From Acidobacteriota bacterium (lineage in GTDB: Bacteria > Acidobacteriota > Vicinamibacteria > Vicinamibacterales > UBA8438), in assembly GCA_011523845.1 (NCBI GenBank), contig WTFV01000100.1, forward strand, positions 66,278 to 122,292: a DNA stretch of 56,015 nt, written 5' to 3'. Position numbers and translations under genes: made by a program. The notes beneath the pieces are model-generated. The model was not told where the DNA came from. It saw nothing but the letters and a program-made list of their open reading frames with translations, and did no database searches. This document shows, in pieces, positions 41,660 through 51,981 of the stretch; position 1 is the first letter of the stretch, and each line of letters opens with the position of its first letter.

Positions 41660-42775
41660 ATGCCGAGAGCAGGTCGACGTGGTTCGGTGCTCGGGGTCGC
41701 AGCAACCCTCGTCGCGCTGGCGGGGCTGATGATCGGGACGGGCATGGAAGTGCAGGCCCAGTCGTCGACCACCAACCCGTATCGGGCGACGTTCGGCTGG
41801 GAGAAGATGCCCGAAGGGCGCGTGATGGGCACGGTGAGCGGGGTCTTTCCGGACCCGGACGGCCGGCACCTGTGGATCCTCGACCGTTGCGGCGCCAACC
41901 AGTGCGCCGGCTCCGACCTGGACCCGATCATGAAGTTCGACCTCGAGGGCAACCTCGTGGACAGCTTCGGGGCCGGGCTCTTCGGCTTCCCGCACGGGTT
42001 CTTCCTGGACCACGAGGGCTTCCTGTGGGTGACCGAGGGGGGCTCGCACGGCGACGCCCGGGCGACGCCGGGCGAGCAGATCGGCATCGGGCACCAGGTG
42101 CTGAAGCTCGACCAGCAGGGCGAGGTGGTCATGCGGCTGGGCGAAGCGGCCGTCTGGGGCGACGACGAGCACCACTTCAACGGGCCGTCGGGCGTGGTGG
42201 TCTCTCCCGACGGCGACATCTGGGTGTCGGACGGGCACCGCGGCGGCAACAACCGGATCGTCAAGTTCTCGAGCGACGGCACGTTCCTGCTGGCGGTCGG
42301 CGGCGGCGTAGGCTCCGAGAGCAAGGAGGCGGCCCGCTTCAGCGACCCGCACGACATCAAGATGGACTCGCAGGGGCGGGTCTACGTCGCCGACCGCGGC
42401 AACAGCCGCATCCAGGTGTTCGATTCCGACGGGAACCTCCTGCACATATGGACCCACTACGGGAAGCCGAGCGGCCTGTTCATCGATCGCAACGACATTC
42501 TCTACGCGGGCGACGGCCTGTCCGGGATGGTCCGCCAGGGGCCGCCCGACAACTGGCGCAGCAACCTCGGCTGGGAGAAGGGCATACGGATCGGCGACCT
42601 GAAGACGGACCAGGCGTGGGTAACCCATTTCGTTCCGCAACATGACGAGGACGTCGGCGCGGGCATAGAGTTTCTGGGCGTCGACTTCGACGGCAACATC
42701 TACGCGGGCGAGGTCAGCCGGCGGCGACTGGTGCGCTACGTGCTGCACCGGCCGTCGGAGTTGTTCGGGCGCTGA
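41660..42775 (+). CDS. Exported NHL-repeat protein
   Basis: 371 residues with a signal peptide ending near EVQAQ. Repeated NHL blades: PHGFFLDHEGFLWVTEGG, FNGPSGVVVSPDGDIWVSDG, FSDPHDIKMDSQGRVYVADR and GNSRIQVFDSDGNLL. The pattern resembles peptidyl-alpha-hydroxyglycine amidating-lyase-like NHL proteins. Likely a periplasmic beta-propeller; substrate unknown. Cys pair in DRCGANQCAGSD. Confidence 0.85.
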   Translation: MPRAGRRGSVLGVAATLVALAGLMIGTGMEVQAQSSTTNPYRATFGWEKMPEGRVMGTVSGVFPDPDGRHLWILDRCGANQCAGSDLDPIMKFDLEGNLVDSFGAGLFGFPHGFFLDHEGFLWVTEGGSHGDARATPGEQIGIGHQVLKLDQQGEVVMRLGEAAVWGDDEHHFNGPSGVVVSPDGDIWVSDGHRGGNNRIVKFSSDGTFLLAVGGGVGSESKEAARFSDPHDIKMDSQGRVYVADRGNSRIQVFDSDGNLLHIWTHYGKPSGLFIDRNDILYAGDGLSGMVRQGPPDNWRSNLGWEKGIRIGDLKTDQAWVTHFVPQHDEDVGAGIEFLGVDFDGNIYAGEVSRRRLVRYVLHRPSELFGR

Positions 42776-42814
42776 TGAAGGACCTGTCGGTGGCTCCGAT
42801 GCAGGCCCGTCTCG

Positions 42815-42983
42815 AGCAGCCCGTGGCGAAGGTCCCCGCTGCAATCGAGCGGCGATGCATCCCGCCTGACTGCGTTGTTCGTCGGTCGCATATGCCCGAT
42901 ACGCGTCCTCCGCACGCCGCGTACCGGATGTACGGGCGCCTCGCCGCTCTCGGTGCGACGCGGGGTTCCACGGCGGACCGCGA
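42815..42983 (+). repeat. Dispersed repeat family B, copy 2
   Basis: Second copy of the ~165-bp element at 7637-7800 with blocks GCAGCCCGTGGCGAA, GGCGATGCATCCCGC, CGGTCGCATATGC and GGGCGCCTCGCCGCTCTCGG. It lies between the NHL gene and the HIRAN gene, about 80 bp upstream of the latter's start. Confidence 0.75.
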
Positions 42984-43063
42984 GGCGCGGGACGGCGAGC
43001 CTTGCGCTCCACGGTCGGTCGATTGCGGGCGCTCGTCGAGCGCCCGCTCCGGAGCATGAGCAG

Positions 43064-43807
43064 ATGGGTGCGAGAACGTTGTTCCTCGCCTGGCAGGACA
43101 GTCGGAGCCGGCAGTGGTTTCCCGTGGGTCGCCTCGACGCGGATCTTCAACAGTCGGCGTTTCGCTTTCGCTATACGGGAGGCGCCGAACGGGCGCAGCA
43201 GGAGGTGGGCTTCTCTCCGACGCCTGCCTTTCCGGCGCTGACGGACGACTACCGGTCACCGAAGCTCTTTCCATTCTTCCAGAATCGGATCATGACGTCG
43301 GGGAGACGGGATTTCGCCCGTTACGTGAAGAACCTCGACCTGCCGGTGCAGGCGGACCCGGTCGAGATTCTGGCCGTGGACGGCGGCCGGTCCGTGACGG
43401 ACGCCTTCGAGGTGTTTCCGAAAATCGAGAAGGGCTCCGACGGCGGGTTCCGGTGCCGCTTCTTCCTGCACGGCTGGCGCTACGTGAATCAGACCGCGCA
43501 GGCGCGGCTCGACCGGGTGGCGGAGAACGACCGGCTCCACGTCACGCTGGAGTTGTCCAACCCGGTGGCCCGGGTAGCCGTGCAGCTCCAGACCCTGGAC
43601 TATCACGTGATCGGTTGGGCGCCCCGGTACCTGGTGCGGGACCTCATGATGGCCATGGCGGAGAGTCCAGGCACGTGCGTGGCCCACGTGATCCGGGTGA
43701 ACCCGCTGCCGGCGCCGTCGCAGCAGCGGCTGCTGATCGAGCTGGCCGGCAACTGGGGTAGCCACGAGCCGATGACCGATCGCGATTTTCAACCGCTGAT
43801 CGAGTAG
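43064..43807 (+). CDS. HIRAN-domain protein
   Basis: 247 residues. LFLAWQDSRSRQWFPVGRLD, then FRFRYTGGAERAQQE and SPKLFPFFQNRIM, and later DAFEVFPKIEKGSDGGF with FFLHGWRYV match stand-alone bacterial HIRAN proteins (DNA-end or damage-recognition fold of SWI2/SNF2 partners). Function on its own unknown. ATG 43064 with GGAG 9 nt upstream. A terminator-like hairpin follows. Confidence 0.72.
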   Translation: MGARTLFLAWQDSRSRQWFPVGRLDADLQQSAFRFRYTGGAERAQQEVGFSPTPAFPALTDDYRSPKLFPFFQNRIMTSGRRDFARYVKNLDLPVQADPVEILAVDGGRSVTDAFEVFPKIEKGSDGGFRCRFFLHGWRYVNQTAQARLDRVAENDRLHVTLELSNPVARVAVQLQTLDYHVIGWAPRYLVRDLMMAMAESPGTCVAHVIRVNPLPAPSQQRLLIELAGNWGSHEPMTDRDFQPLIE

Positions 43808-43832
43808 CGGTCCGCGGCGACAACCGCTTCCC

Positions 43833-43862
43833 CGCGAGACGGGGCGCGGCCCGCGTCTCGCG
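43833..43862 (+). terminator. GC hairpin after the HIRAN gene
   Basis: CGCGAGACG (43833-43841) and CGTCTCGCG (43854-43862) are perfect 9-bp arms. No T-run. Position fits a terminator of the HIRAN gene. Confidence 0.45.
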
Positions 43863-43923
43863 CGGCGCTCCGTCAGCGGACCACGCCCACCACCACGGTC
43901 CCTGTTCGTTCTATCGTTAAGGG

Positions 43924-45210
43924 ATGGATGTTTCGGCGTACGGACGACGGCTGCTGGGGGACTCCGGCACGCGGTCGCTGATGGACGACCTCGGCGCGAT
44001 CGCGGCGGCCGGCGGCGCGATCATGAATCTGGGGGGCGGCAGTCCGAGTCTGATTCCGGCCGCGGAAGCGGTATTCCGCCGTCACATGGTGGGGCTGCTG
44101 CAGCGCGAAGGGGCGTTCGAGCGGGCCATCGGCTTGTACGGCGGACCGGAGGGCGATCGGGACTTCGCCCGGGCCCTGGCCGGACTCCTCCGGCGCGAGG
44201 TCGGCTGGGAGGTGACCGCGCGCAACATCGCCCTGACCAACGGGAGCCAGTCCGCTTTCCTCCCGTTGTTCAATCTGCTGGCGGGGCCGATGGGCGACGG
44301 CCGGCCGGACCGGCGCATCCTGCTGCCGCTGTCGCCGGAGTACATCGGCTACGCGGACGTCGGCTTCACGCCCGGTCTGTTCACCGCGCGCCGCTCGACC
44401 ATCCACGAGCTCGACGACCAGCTCTTCAAGTACGGGGTGGACTTCAAGGGGCTGGACGAGGTCGAGGACATCGGCGCCATCTGCGTCTCGCGGCCCACCA
44501 ACCCGACCGGGAACGTCATCACCGACGAGGAGGTCGAACGGCTCGGCGCCGTCGCCCGCGCGCGAGGCGTGCCTCTCGTTCTGGACACGGCGTACGGCGC
44601 GCCGTTCCCAGGCATCGTCTTCGGCGACTCGACGCCGGTGTGGAACGAGCACACGGTCGTCTGCATGAGCCTGTCGAAGCTCGGTCTTCCCGGATTTCGC
44701 ACCGGCATCGTGATCGCGAAGGAGGAGATCATCGAGGCGCTGTCCGCCGCCACGGCGATCTTCTGCCTGTCGCCGGGCAGGCTCGGCCCTGCGCTCGCCA
44801 CCGAGCTCGTCGAGAGCGGGGCCCTGCTCGCACTCGTTCGCGACGTCATCCGGCCACACTATGCCGAACGGGCCGCGCGCGCCGTCGATCGGCTCCGCGC
44901 CGGACTCGGTGACTACCCCATCCGAATCCACAAGCCGGAGGGAGCCTTCTTCCTGTGGCTCTGGATGCCGGGGCTTCCGATCACCAACGCCGCGCTGTAT
45001 GCGCGGCTGAAGAAGCGCGACGTCATCGTCGTCTCCGGACACTACTTCTTCCCGGGGCGCGAGGACGACGAGTGGCCGCACAAGCGCGAGTGCATCCGCA
45101 TCAGCTACGCCGACGACTGGGAACGAACGGAGCGGGGCCTCGACATCATCGCCGAAGAGGTGCGCCGGGCGTACGACGGCGCCACTGACGGCGCGTCCGG
45201 CGGCGCTTGA
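43924..45210 (+). CDS. avtA: Valine-pyruvate aminotransferase (PLP class I/II)
   Basis: 428 residues, normal for this family. MDVSAYGRRLLGDSGTRSLM, NLGGGSPSLIPAAEAVFR, LYGGPEGDRDFARALAGLL and SRPTNPTGNVITDEEVERL, with PLP Lys in CMSLSKLGLPGFRTG. The closing VIVVSGHYFFPG and ECIRISYADDWE match AvtA, which transfers amino groups between valine/alanine and pyruvate. No neighbouring amino acid operon. Confidence 0.88.
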   Translation: MDVSAYGRRLLGDSGTRSLMDDLGAIAAAGGAIMNLGGGSPSLIPAAEAVFRRHMVGLLQREGAFERAIGLYGGPEGDRDFARALAGLLRREVGWEVTARNIALTNGSQSAFLPLFNLLAGPMGDGRPDRRILLPLSPEYIGYADVGFTPGLFTARRSTIHELDDQLFKYGVDFKGLDEVEDIGAICVSRPTNPTGNVITDEEVERLGAVARARGVPLVLDTAYGAPFPGIVFGDSTPVWNEHTVVCMSLSKLGLPGFRTGIVIAKEEIIEALSAATAIFCLSPGRLGPALATELVESGALLALVRDVIRPHYAERAARAVDRLRAGLGDYPIRIHKPEGAFFLWLWMPGLPITNAALYARLKKRDVIVVSGHYFFPGREDDEWPHKRECIRISYADDWERTERGLDIIAEEVRRAYDGATDGASGGA

Positions 45211-45370
45211 CCGACGTTCGAGGTGACACCGACCCCGCAGGCCGGTCGGTCCGCATGCTCTCTCGGCGCGTCGCCGGGATCAGGTGCGGCGCTTCTCGCG
45301 CTTCCCCGCGGAACCGGATCGGGTAGACGAGTAGCGGGATGCCGACAGCCAGGTGAAGCGTCATCGTCGA

Positions 45371-45480
45371 GCGCGGCGTCCCTGGGCGGATCCGGACGGC
45401 GTACGGGGTTGACGCTCGCGATGCGTTTGCCGGTCGGGACGAGCGCCGCGTCCCCGGGGGACCCGGACGGCGTACGGGCT
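45371..45480 (+). repeat. 72-bp-offset direct repeat before mmsA
   Basis: GCGCGGCGTCCCTGGGCGGA, then TCCGGACGGCGTACGGGG, begins at 45371 and again, diverged, at 45443 (GCGCCGCGTCCCCGGGGGAC then CCGGACGGCGTACGGG). It is one more of the partial tandem duplications at gene borders in this window. Confidence 0.7.
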
Positions 45481-45483
45481 CGC

Positions 45484-45489
45484 TATAAT
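45484..45489 (+). promoter_or_regulatory. TATAAT -10 element before mmsA
   Basis: TATAAT in GCTCGCTATAATCGCGTCGC, 20 bp before the mmsA start at 45510, in otherwise very GC-rich DNA. No convincing -35 hexamer. Confidence 0.5.
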
Positions 45490-45509
45490 CGCGTCGCAGG
45501 ACCTCGGGC

Positions 45510-46997
<1,488 letters not shown>

Positions 46998-47074
46998 AGA
47001 CGCCGCGCGGGCGCGCTGGTTCGGCGTCAATGTAGAGCTCAACGGAAAGTGGGACAATCTCGGACGGTTATCAT

Positions 47075-48346
47075 GTGGCGGCCGTGGAACTCCGGAAGAT
47101 AGCTCTCGAACGGTACAAGGGATACGCCCGGCGGGTCGAGCTGGACCTCGCTCCGTTGACCATCCTCGTCGGTACCAATAATTCCGGCAAGACCGCGCTG
47201 GCTCAGGGGATCCAGTTGCTGGCGGGAGGGCTGGGGTCCGACCGCGACGAGCGGGAGCCGCTTCCACTGGAGTCCGGTGGGATTCGGCACGGCGAGACCT
47301 TCGCGGATCTCGTGACTGGGCGAGCCGTGCATGGCCAGTTGCATTTTTCCGTGACCTTGGCGGGTGAAAGCGGCGAATTGTCACTAGCCGCCACCGTCAC
47401 CAACGTAGTGGCGCCGGGGCAGCCTTCCGAACGGCAGATCTCCGATTGGCGGATGAAGAGCGACTACGGTGAGATCCATGCCGAACGACAGGGATTCGGC
47501 GGATCATCGGACTATCGGGTTTCTGTCTCAGGGGCGCGGCCGGATGCTCACACCATAGCATGGCGAGGTCTGATTCCTCGAATCCCTCAGCAACTGGAGG
47601 AGCGTGCGGAATGGGCAGACCCGCAACTCGACGCTCTCAAGACCTGGGCCACCGGGGTTCGCCACCTGCGTTGCCCGCGGCACCTGGTCTCATCTCCTTT
47701 TCTGGCCGCGGAGCGCTCGCCTGCGGGTCTCGGATCCGATGGGCGCGATGCGCCGTTAGCCTTGGCGGCAGATGATGCGTTGAGGGATTCCGTTCGCAGG
47801 TGGTACCGGAACACGTTCGGTGTGCGCATCGACATCCTCTCCGATGGCAGGTACTCGAATCTGGTGACCGGAACGCCGGGACGGGACCACGACGTAGCCA
47901 TCGCCCAATCGGGTCGCGGACTCTCCCACGTTCTGCCGGTCGTGGTCACGGCGCTGACCGCGCGCCGGGCGGGGGCCGGCGTCGACGTCATCGAACATCC
48001 GGAGGCCGAGCTCCATCCGGCCGCACACGCGGAGATTGCGGAACTCCTGATGGAGAACCTGGCGGGAGTCGCGCGACCTCTTGTCGTCGAGACACATTCG
48101 GAAATGGTGCTGCTCCGTGCTCGGCGCTGGGTTGCGGAAGGGCGGTTGCCGTCTCGACATGTACTGGTCTACTGGATTCATGCAGAGCCGGGGCATGGAT
48201 CCGTGGCGGAGAGAATCAGCATGCGTGAGAACGGTGAGGTGGAAACCTGGCCGGACGGCGTCTTCATCGAGGACTACGAAGAGATCCTCGCGATTCGGCG
48301 CGCCGCGAGAAAGCAGGGGCTGGAACGGCATGCGAATCGCGATTGA
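47075..48346 (+). CDS. AAA ATPase with DUF3696-like C-terminus, first gene of candidate defence operon
   Basis: 423 residues. Walker A NNSGKTALAQGIQ in LVGTNNSGKTAL (~33), ABC-like signature QSGRGLSHVLPVVV (~291), and Walker B/HxxxD-like VDVIEHPEAELHPAAH (~312). The C-terminus, SMRENGEVETWPDGVFIEDY, follows the DUF3696 pattern. Such OLD/SMC-like ATPases are sensors in several anti-phage systems. Start GTG 47075 or GTG 47084 (no strong ribosome-binding site). It overlaps the next gene by 17 bp. The operon context is ATPase, TOPRIM-like protein, DUF262. Confidence 0.85.
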   Translation: MAAVELRKIALERYKGYARRVELDLAPLTILVGTNNSGKTALAQGIQLLAGGLGSDRDEREPLPLESGGIRHGETFADLVTGRAVHGQLHFSVTLAGESGELSLAATVTNVVAPGQPSERQISDWRMKSDYGEIHAERQGFGGSSDYRVSVSGARPDAHTIAWRGLIPRIPQQLEERAEWADPQLDALKTWATGVRHLRCPRHLVSSPFLAAERSPAGLGSDGRDAPLALAADDALRDSVRRWYRNTFGVRIDILSDGRYSNLVTGTPGRDHDVAIAQSGRGLSHVLPVVVTALTARRAGAGVDVIEHPEAELHPAAHAEIAELLMENLAGVARPLVVETHSEMVLLRARRWVAEGRLPSRHVLVYWIHAEPGHGSVAERISMRENGEVETWPDGVFIEDYEEILAIRRAARKQGLERHANRD

Positions 48347-49295
48347 CACCAGCGCGGCGAACGATCCAGGTGCGCACCGGTGGCTGGACCGAATCCTGTA
48401 CAAGGTCGAAGACGGCTGGCACATATGGGATCTAGCGGATTCTCCGAGTCCCGACGCGTTTCAGGCTACAACGTGGGTTGATGGTCGTGGCGCGCAAGGC
48501 GAATGGGTTCGTGAATTGCTGGTCGCATCAGTTCAGCGAGGCGCGTGGACCTTGGCCCCGCACGACCGCCGCGTACGCGTGACAGCGCGTCCTGGCGCTG
48601 TGGACGAACTCTTGCCTGAGCAGGCATGTCGGCTGGCCGACGAACCACTCGTAATCCTCGTCGAGAACAGGCATAGTGACGGCCCGTTCGTTGAGCGGGT
48701 CGTGAAGGAACTCGACAATTCCCTCCGTGGCCTTTGGGGACGCGGGGGAAGCCCTATCCGATTCGACAGCGTGGGTGGCCGTGGCCAGATGTCCGAGGAA
48801 GTCATCGCACGGACGCGCGGACTGCCGTATCGCCCACGGTTGGTCGCCGTCATTGACAGCGATCGGAAGGGGCCGGGAGACACGGTGAGCCCGGAGGCTC
48901 GCGCACTGCGCCGCGCCTGCGAGGAGCGCGGTCTTTCGTGCTGGGTGCTCGCAAAGCGTGAGGCGGAGAATTATCTGCCGCGGATGCTTCTCGACGGTAG
49001 ACAGGATGCTGACGCCAGGCATGAACGGCGGGTCGAAGCATGGGACACGCTCAACGACGATCAGAAGGACTTCTTCGACATGAAGGGTGGGTTGGCCGAG
49101 CGCCCCTCCGATATCGAGCGGGACCTGTTCGATGGACTGCCCGAGGCCGAACGCGAGATCCTCACCGTCGGCTTCGGCACCAACGTGCACCAGTGCTGGA
49201 TCCTGTGGCAGGTGCGGGGAATCAGGGATGAACTGCTGGCTCGCGGAAGGGGAGACCTCGAGCACGGCGTCGAGTTGATTCGGAAGGAAGTGTAA
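48330..49295 (+). CDS. TOPRIM-like nuclease-type protein, second gene of candidate defence operon
   Basis: 321 residues. A ~75-residue N-terminal part precedes PLVILVENRHSDGPFVERVV (acidic Glu then Asp) and LVAVIDSDRKGPGD (DSD), with LSCWVLAKREAENYLPRMLL. The Glu...DxD...ENYLP layout is that of the TOPRIM fold of OLD/DUF4435-type nucleases. In PARIS an AAA ATPase (AriA) is paired with a TOPRIM protein (AriB), and here an AAA ATPase overlaps this gene by 17 bp. The homology is motif-level only. It precedes the DUF262 gene by 4 bp. Confidence 0.65.
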   Translation: MRIAIDTSAANDPGAHRWLDRILYKVEDGWHIWDLADSPSPDAFQATTWVDGRGAQGEWVRELLVASVQRGAWTLAPHDRRVRVTARPGAVDELLPEQACRLADEPLVILVENRHSDGPFVERVVKELDNSLRGLWGRGGSPIRFDSVGGRGQMSEEVIARTRGLPYRPRLVAVIDSDRKGPGDTVSPEARALRRACEERGLSCWVLAKREAENYLPRMLLDGRQDADARHERRVEAWDTLNDDQKDFFDMKGGLAERPSDIERDLFDGLPEAEREILTVGFGTNVHQCWILWQVRGIRDELLARGRGDLEHGVELIRKEV

Positions 49296-49299
49296 CGAG

Positions 49300-50961
49300 A
49301 TGTCCGACGGCAGGCAGAAGCGCACCGAAGTCGTTCCAGAGGTCGTCTTTCTGGGCAAGCTCGTCGAACGCGTCGCCGCCGGCAAGATCCGCGTCCCCAG
49401 GTTCCAGCGCAACTTCGTCTGGAAGCAGCCCGACCTGTATACGCTTCTCGACAGCGTTCGCCGCGGCTTCCCAATCGGCTCGATCCTCGTCTGGGACACG
49501 GATGAGGAGATAGAGTCCACCTCGCGCATCGGTCCGGTAGGAATCAATCCCCGGACGAAAGGGTTGGTTGGTTACCTGCTCGACGGCCAACAGCGCGTCT
49601 CCACTCTCGTAGGTACGCTGCGGTTGGCCGATGAGACGGACGCGGTCGTCGATCAGATTGATTGGCGCGTGTATTACGACCTGGATAGCCAGGAATTCAT
49701 CCACCGCCAGCGGCAAGAGTCTGCGGGACCGCAGTACTTTCCGGTACGGAGCCTGCTCAACACTGCCGGGTTCTTCGAGGCATGCCGCCGCATCCAGTCG
49801 GATAGCGGGAGCGGAGCGATCCAGCGCCGGCTGGATGAGGCAGACCGCCTCGCAAACGCCTTTCGCGACTATCAGCTCCCGCTGATTCACATCCGCGAGG
49901 CCGACCTCGAGAGTGCGGTCACGGTCTTCGCCCGACTGAACCGTACCGGACGCAAGATGGCAGCTGATGAAATGGTGTCCGCGCTCACCTACCAGGAGGG
50001 AGAGTTTCATCTTGCCGGGATGCTGAGCGAATTCAAGGCTGAGCTCAAGAAGAGAGGCTTCGGAAATCTGGACCGCGTCTTTCTTCTGCGATCGGTGCTT
50101 GCGGCCCTCGAGCGGGACATCTACGCGAAGGACTGGGCAGACCTCATGGTCAAGCCTGAGGTGCGTGAGAAGCTCCCGGGCGCGTTCGAGGCGGCGAAGC
50201 AGGGGATCAGACTGGCGCTGGTCCTGCTCGGGCGCCTCGGCGTCACGTCCGACCGGTTGCTTCCGTATGGGCTGCAACTCGTGCTTCTCGGCGAGTTCCA
50301 CCGCATCTGCCCGCATCCGACCGACCGAGCCGTCGACCTGCTGAAGCGCTGGTTCTGGGTCACCTCGTTTACCGGCTGGTTTGGCGGCGTCAACACCGCT
50401 CAGGCCAAGCGCGCACTTGAGGAGATCCGAGGTCTTGCACGGGGCACGAGCGAAGAGTTCAACGTGGTCGATCTGGGCTCGCAGGCCCAGCCGTTTCCTG
50501 ACCGCTTCGACGCTCGAAGCGCCCGCGTGCGGGCGTTTCTCCTTTACCTTGCGTCGCTTGGTCCCCGTTCGCTTCAGGGCGACGGCGATCTGGATCCAGG
50601 TTCACTCCTCTCCCAACTGGGGACCGACGCGCTGGGTTATGTATGGTCCAATCCCGACCAGAGCGATATGGTGTCGAGTCCTGCGAACAGGTTGTTCGTG
50701 GATCCGGAGCATGTGGGGCAGGCACTCGGCAGGCTCTCGGAGTTGGACGACAGGACACTCGACGCACTGCTGCCGACGCACGGATTCTCGGTGGATGGTA
50801 TCGCTCGACTGCGGAACGGTGACCGGGAGGGTCTGATCAAGTCGCGGCGGGAAACCCTGATCGCTGGAGAGAGAAGTTTCATGGCGGAGCGGAACGTGAA
50901 GTTGCCGACCGAGTTGACAGCGGCTACGATTGCTGACAGCGAAACGTCGGACGAGGAATGA
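49300..50961 (+). CDS. DUF262 protein (GmrSD/ParB-like nuclease family), third gene of candidate defence operon
   Basis: 553 residues. IRVPRFQRNFVWKQPDLYTL, RRGFPIGSILVWDTD, LLDGQQRVSTLVGTLR and HIREADLESAVTVFARLNRT are classical DUF262. DUF262 is found in the GmrSD type IV restriction enzymes and many defence islands. C-terminal ~350 residues lack an obvious HNH, so it may depend on partner activity or carry a divergent nuclease. Spacing to the TOPRIM-like gene is 4 bp, showing an operon. Confidence 0.85.
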   Translation: MSDGRQKRTEVVPEVVFLGKLVERVAAGKIRVPRFQRNFVWKQPDLYTLLDSVRRGFPIGSILVWDTDEEIESTSRIGPVGINPRTKGLVGYLLDGQQRVSTLVGTLRLADETDAVVDQIDWRVYYDLDSQEFIHRQRQESAGPQYFPVRSLLNTAGFFEACRRIQSDSGSGAIQRRLDEADRLANAFRDYQLPLIHIREADLESAVTVFARLNRTGRKMAADEMVSALTYQEGEFHLAGMLSEFKAELKKRGFGNLDRVFLLRSVLAALERDIYAKDWADLMVKPEVREKLPGAFEAAKQGIRLALVLLGRLGVTSDRLLPYGLQLVLLGEFHRICPHPTDRAVDLLKRWFWVTSFTGWFGGVNTAQAKRALEEIRGLARGTSEEFNVVDLGSQAQPFPDRFDARSARVRAFLLYLASLGPRSLQGDGDLDPGSLLSQLGTDALGYVWSNPDQSDMVSSPANRLFVDPEHVGQALGRLSELDDRTLDALLPTHGFSVDGIARLRNGDREGLIKSRRETLIAGERSFMAERNVKLPTELTAATIADSETSDEE

Positions 50962-50996
50962 CTGGACGTCGCCAGGCCCAAGCAGTCTCAATGAAG

Positions 50997-51323
50997 TCAA
51001 GCGCTTGCACGCTTCAGGCTCCGCTCCAGTCGCGGCCATTCTGACTTTTCCACGAATGACGGACTGGGAAACTCTTCGACGCCCGCTTCAATCAGCTTCG
51101 GGCGAATGCGTCTGATCAAGCTCGACGTCCAGCGGGGGTCGAGCGCCTTTTGGTCTCCGTCGAAGACAATCACGATGCGAAGGTACGGCTGGCCGTCGCC
51201 GTCGCCGAATTCATCGACGGCAGGGATGACCTTGATGGGTTCGAAGACGAACTCGCCGGCGAAACGCTCTGCGAGGGTCTCCCTGACAATATCGGCGACC
51301 GGCGGCAACCTGGGCAAGTTCAT
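50997..51323 (-). CDS. Small unknown protein
   Basis: 108 residues. RIVIVFDGDQKALDPRWTSS then LIRRIRPKLIEAGVEEFPSP and SFVEKSEWPRLERS. This matches a small family I have seen next to HEPN-like genes in other bacteria, but no such partner is next to it here. It is convergent with the defence operon, 35 bp from its end. Function unknown. Confidence 0.65.
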   Translation of the reverse strand: MNLPRLPPVADIVRETLAERFAGEFVFEPIKVIPAVDEFGDGDGQPYLRIVIVFDGDQKALDPRWTSSLIRRIRPKLIEAGVEEFPSPSFVEKSEWPRLERSLKRASA

Positions 51324-51424
51324 CGCGCGATGTAGCGAGTGTTCGGGCTGTCATGTACGCTCCCAAGACGGAACAATGGCAGTCCCTACTGCCGGTGCTC
51401 CCGCCGACGCGCCGGCGGGTGCTG

Positions 51425-51892
51425 CTACGGGTCGACGAAGTGGAAGTCGGCCGGTCCGTCGCGGCGCGCCAGCAGCACGACGTCGGCGTCCGCGTGCACG
51501 TGCCGGGCGTGGTGCGCCCTGCCGGGGATGATGATGTAGCTGCCTGACGTGGCCGTGTAGCGTGTGCCGTCCATGACGATGTCCACCGTCCCCTCCAGCA
51601 CGACCACCGTCTCGGTGTAGGTGTGCCAGTGCATGGCGAACTCCGACCCGGCGGGGAAGCGCGCCAGGTAGGTCGGGCCGCCGGTCTCCGGGTCGGTGGA
51701 GATCGGCGCGTTGCGGATACCGGCAGGGAAGCCCGGCCGCTCGGACGGCGGTCCCCAGTCGGCCGCCTTCCAATCCAGCACGAGCGGCGTCACGCCGTGC
51801 TGGACTTCGTCCTGCGCGCCGGCGGATGAGGGCAACGCCAGCAGCGCCCCGGCCAGGGCTGCCACACACCCGTACACATGTACTGCCTTCAC
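51425..51892 (-). CDS. Exported cupin-domain protein
   Basis: 155 residues. Signal region VYGCVAALAGALLALPSSAG, then a single cupin: HWHTYTETVVVLEGTVDIVM (His pair and Glu), and a later PGRAHHARHVHADADVVLLA. Metal-binding His and Glu residues are in place. Likely a periplasmic small-molecule-binding or dioxygenase-like protein. I chose GTG 51892 (GAGGTGG 7 nt upstream); GTG 51901 is possible. Confidence 0.75.
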   Translation of the reverse strand: MKAVHVYGCVAALAGALLALPSSAGAQDEVQHGVTPLVLDWKAADWGPPSERPGFPAGIRNAPISTDPETGGPTYLARFPAGSEFAMHWHTYTETVVVLEGTVDIVMDGTRYTATSGSYIIIPGRAHHARHVHADADVVLLARRDGPADFHFVDP

Positions 51893-51981
51893 GTCTGCCA
51901 CCTCGCGCCGGCCAAACGACCGCCCGCCGGGACGCCGCGCAGGGCCCTCCGCCCGGCGCGGCATCACGGCGACGGGCGCCG

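Noticed and set aside
47075..49295. Defence genes as a Gabija system
   Set aside because: Gabija joins ATPase and TOPRIM in one protein and has a UvrD-like helicase; here they are separate and the third gene is DUF262.
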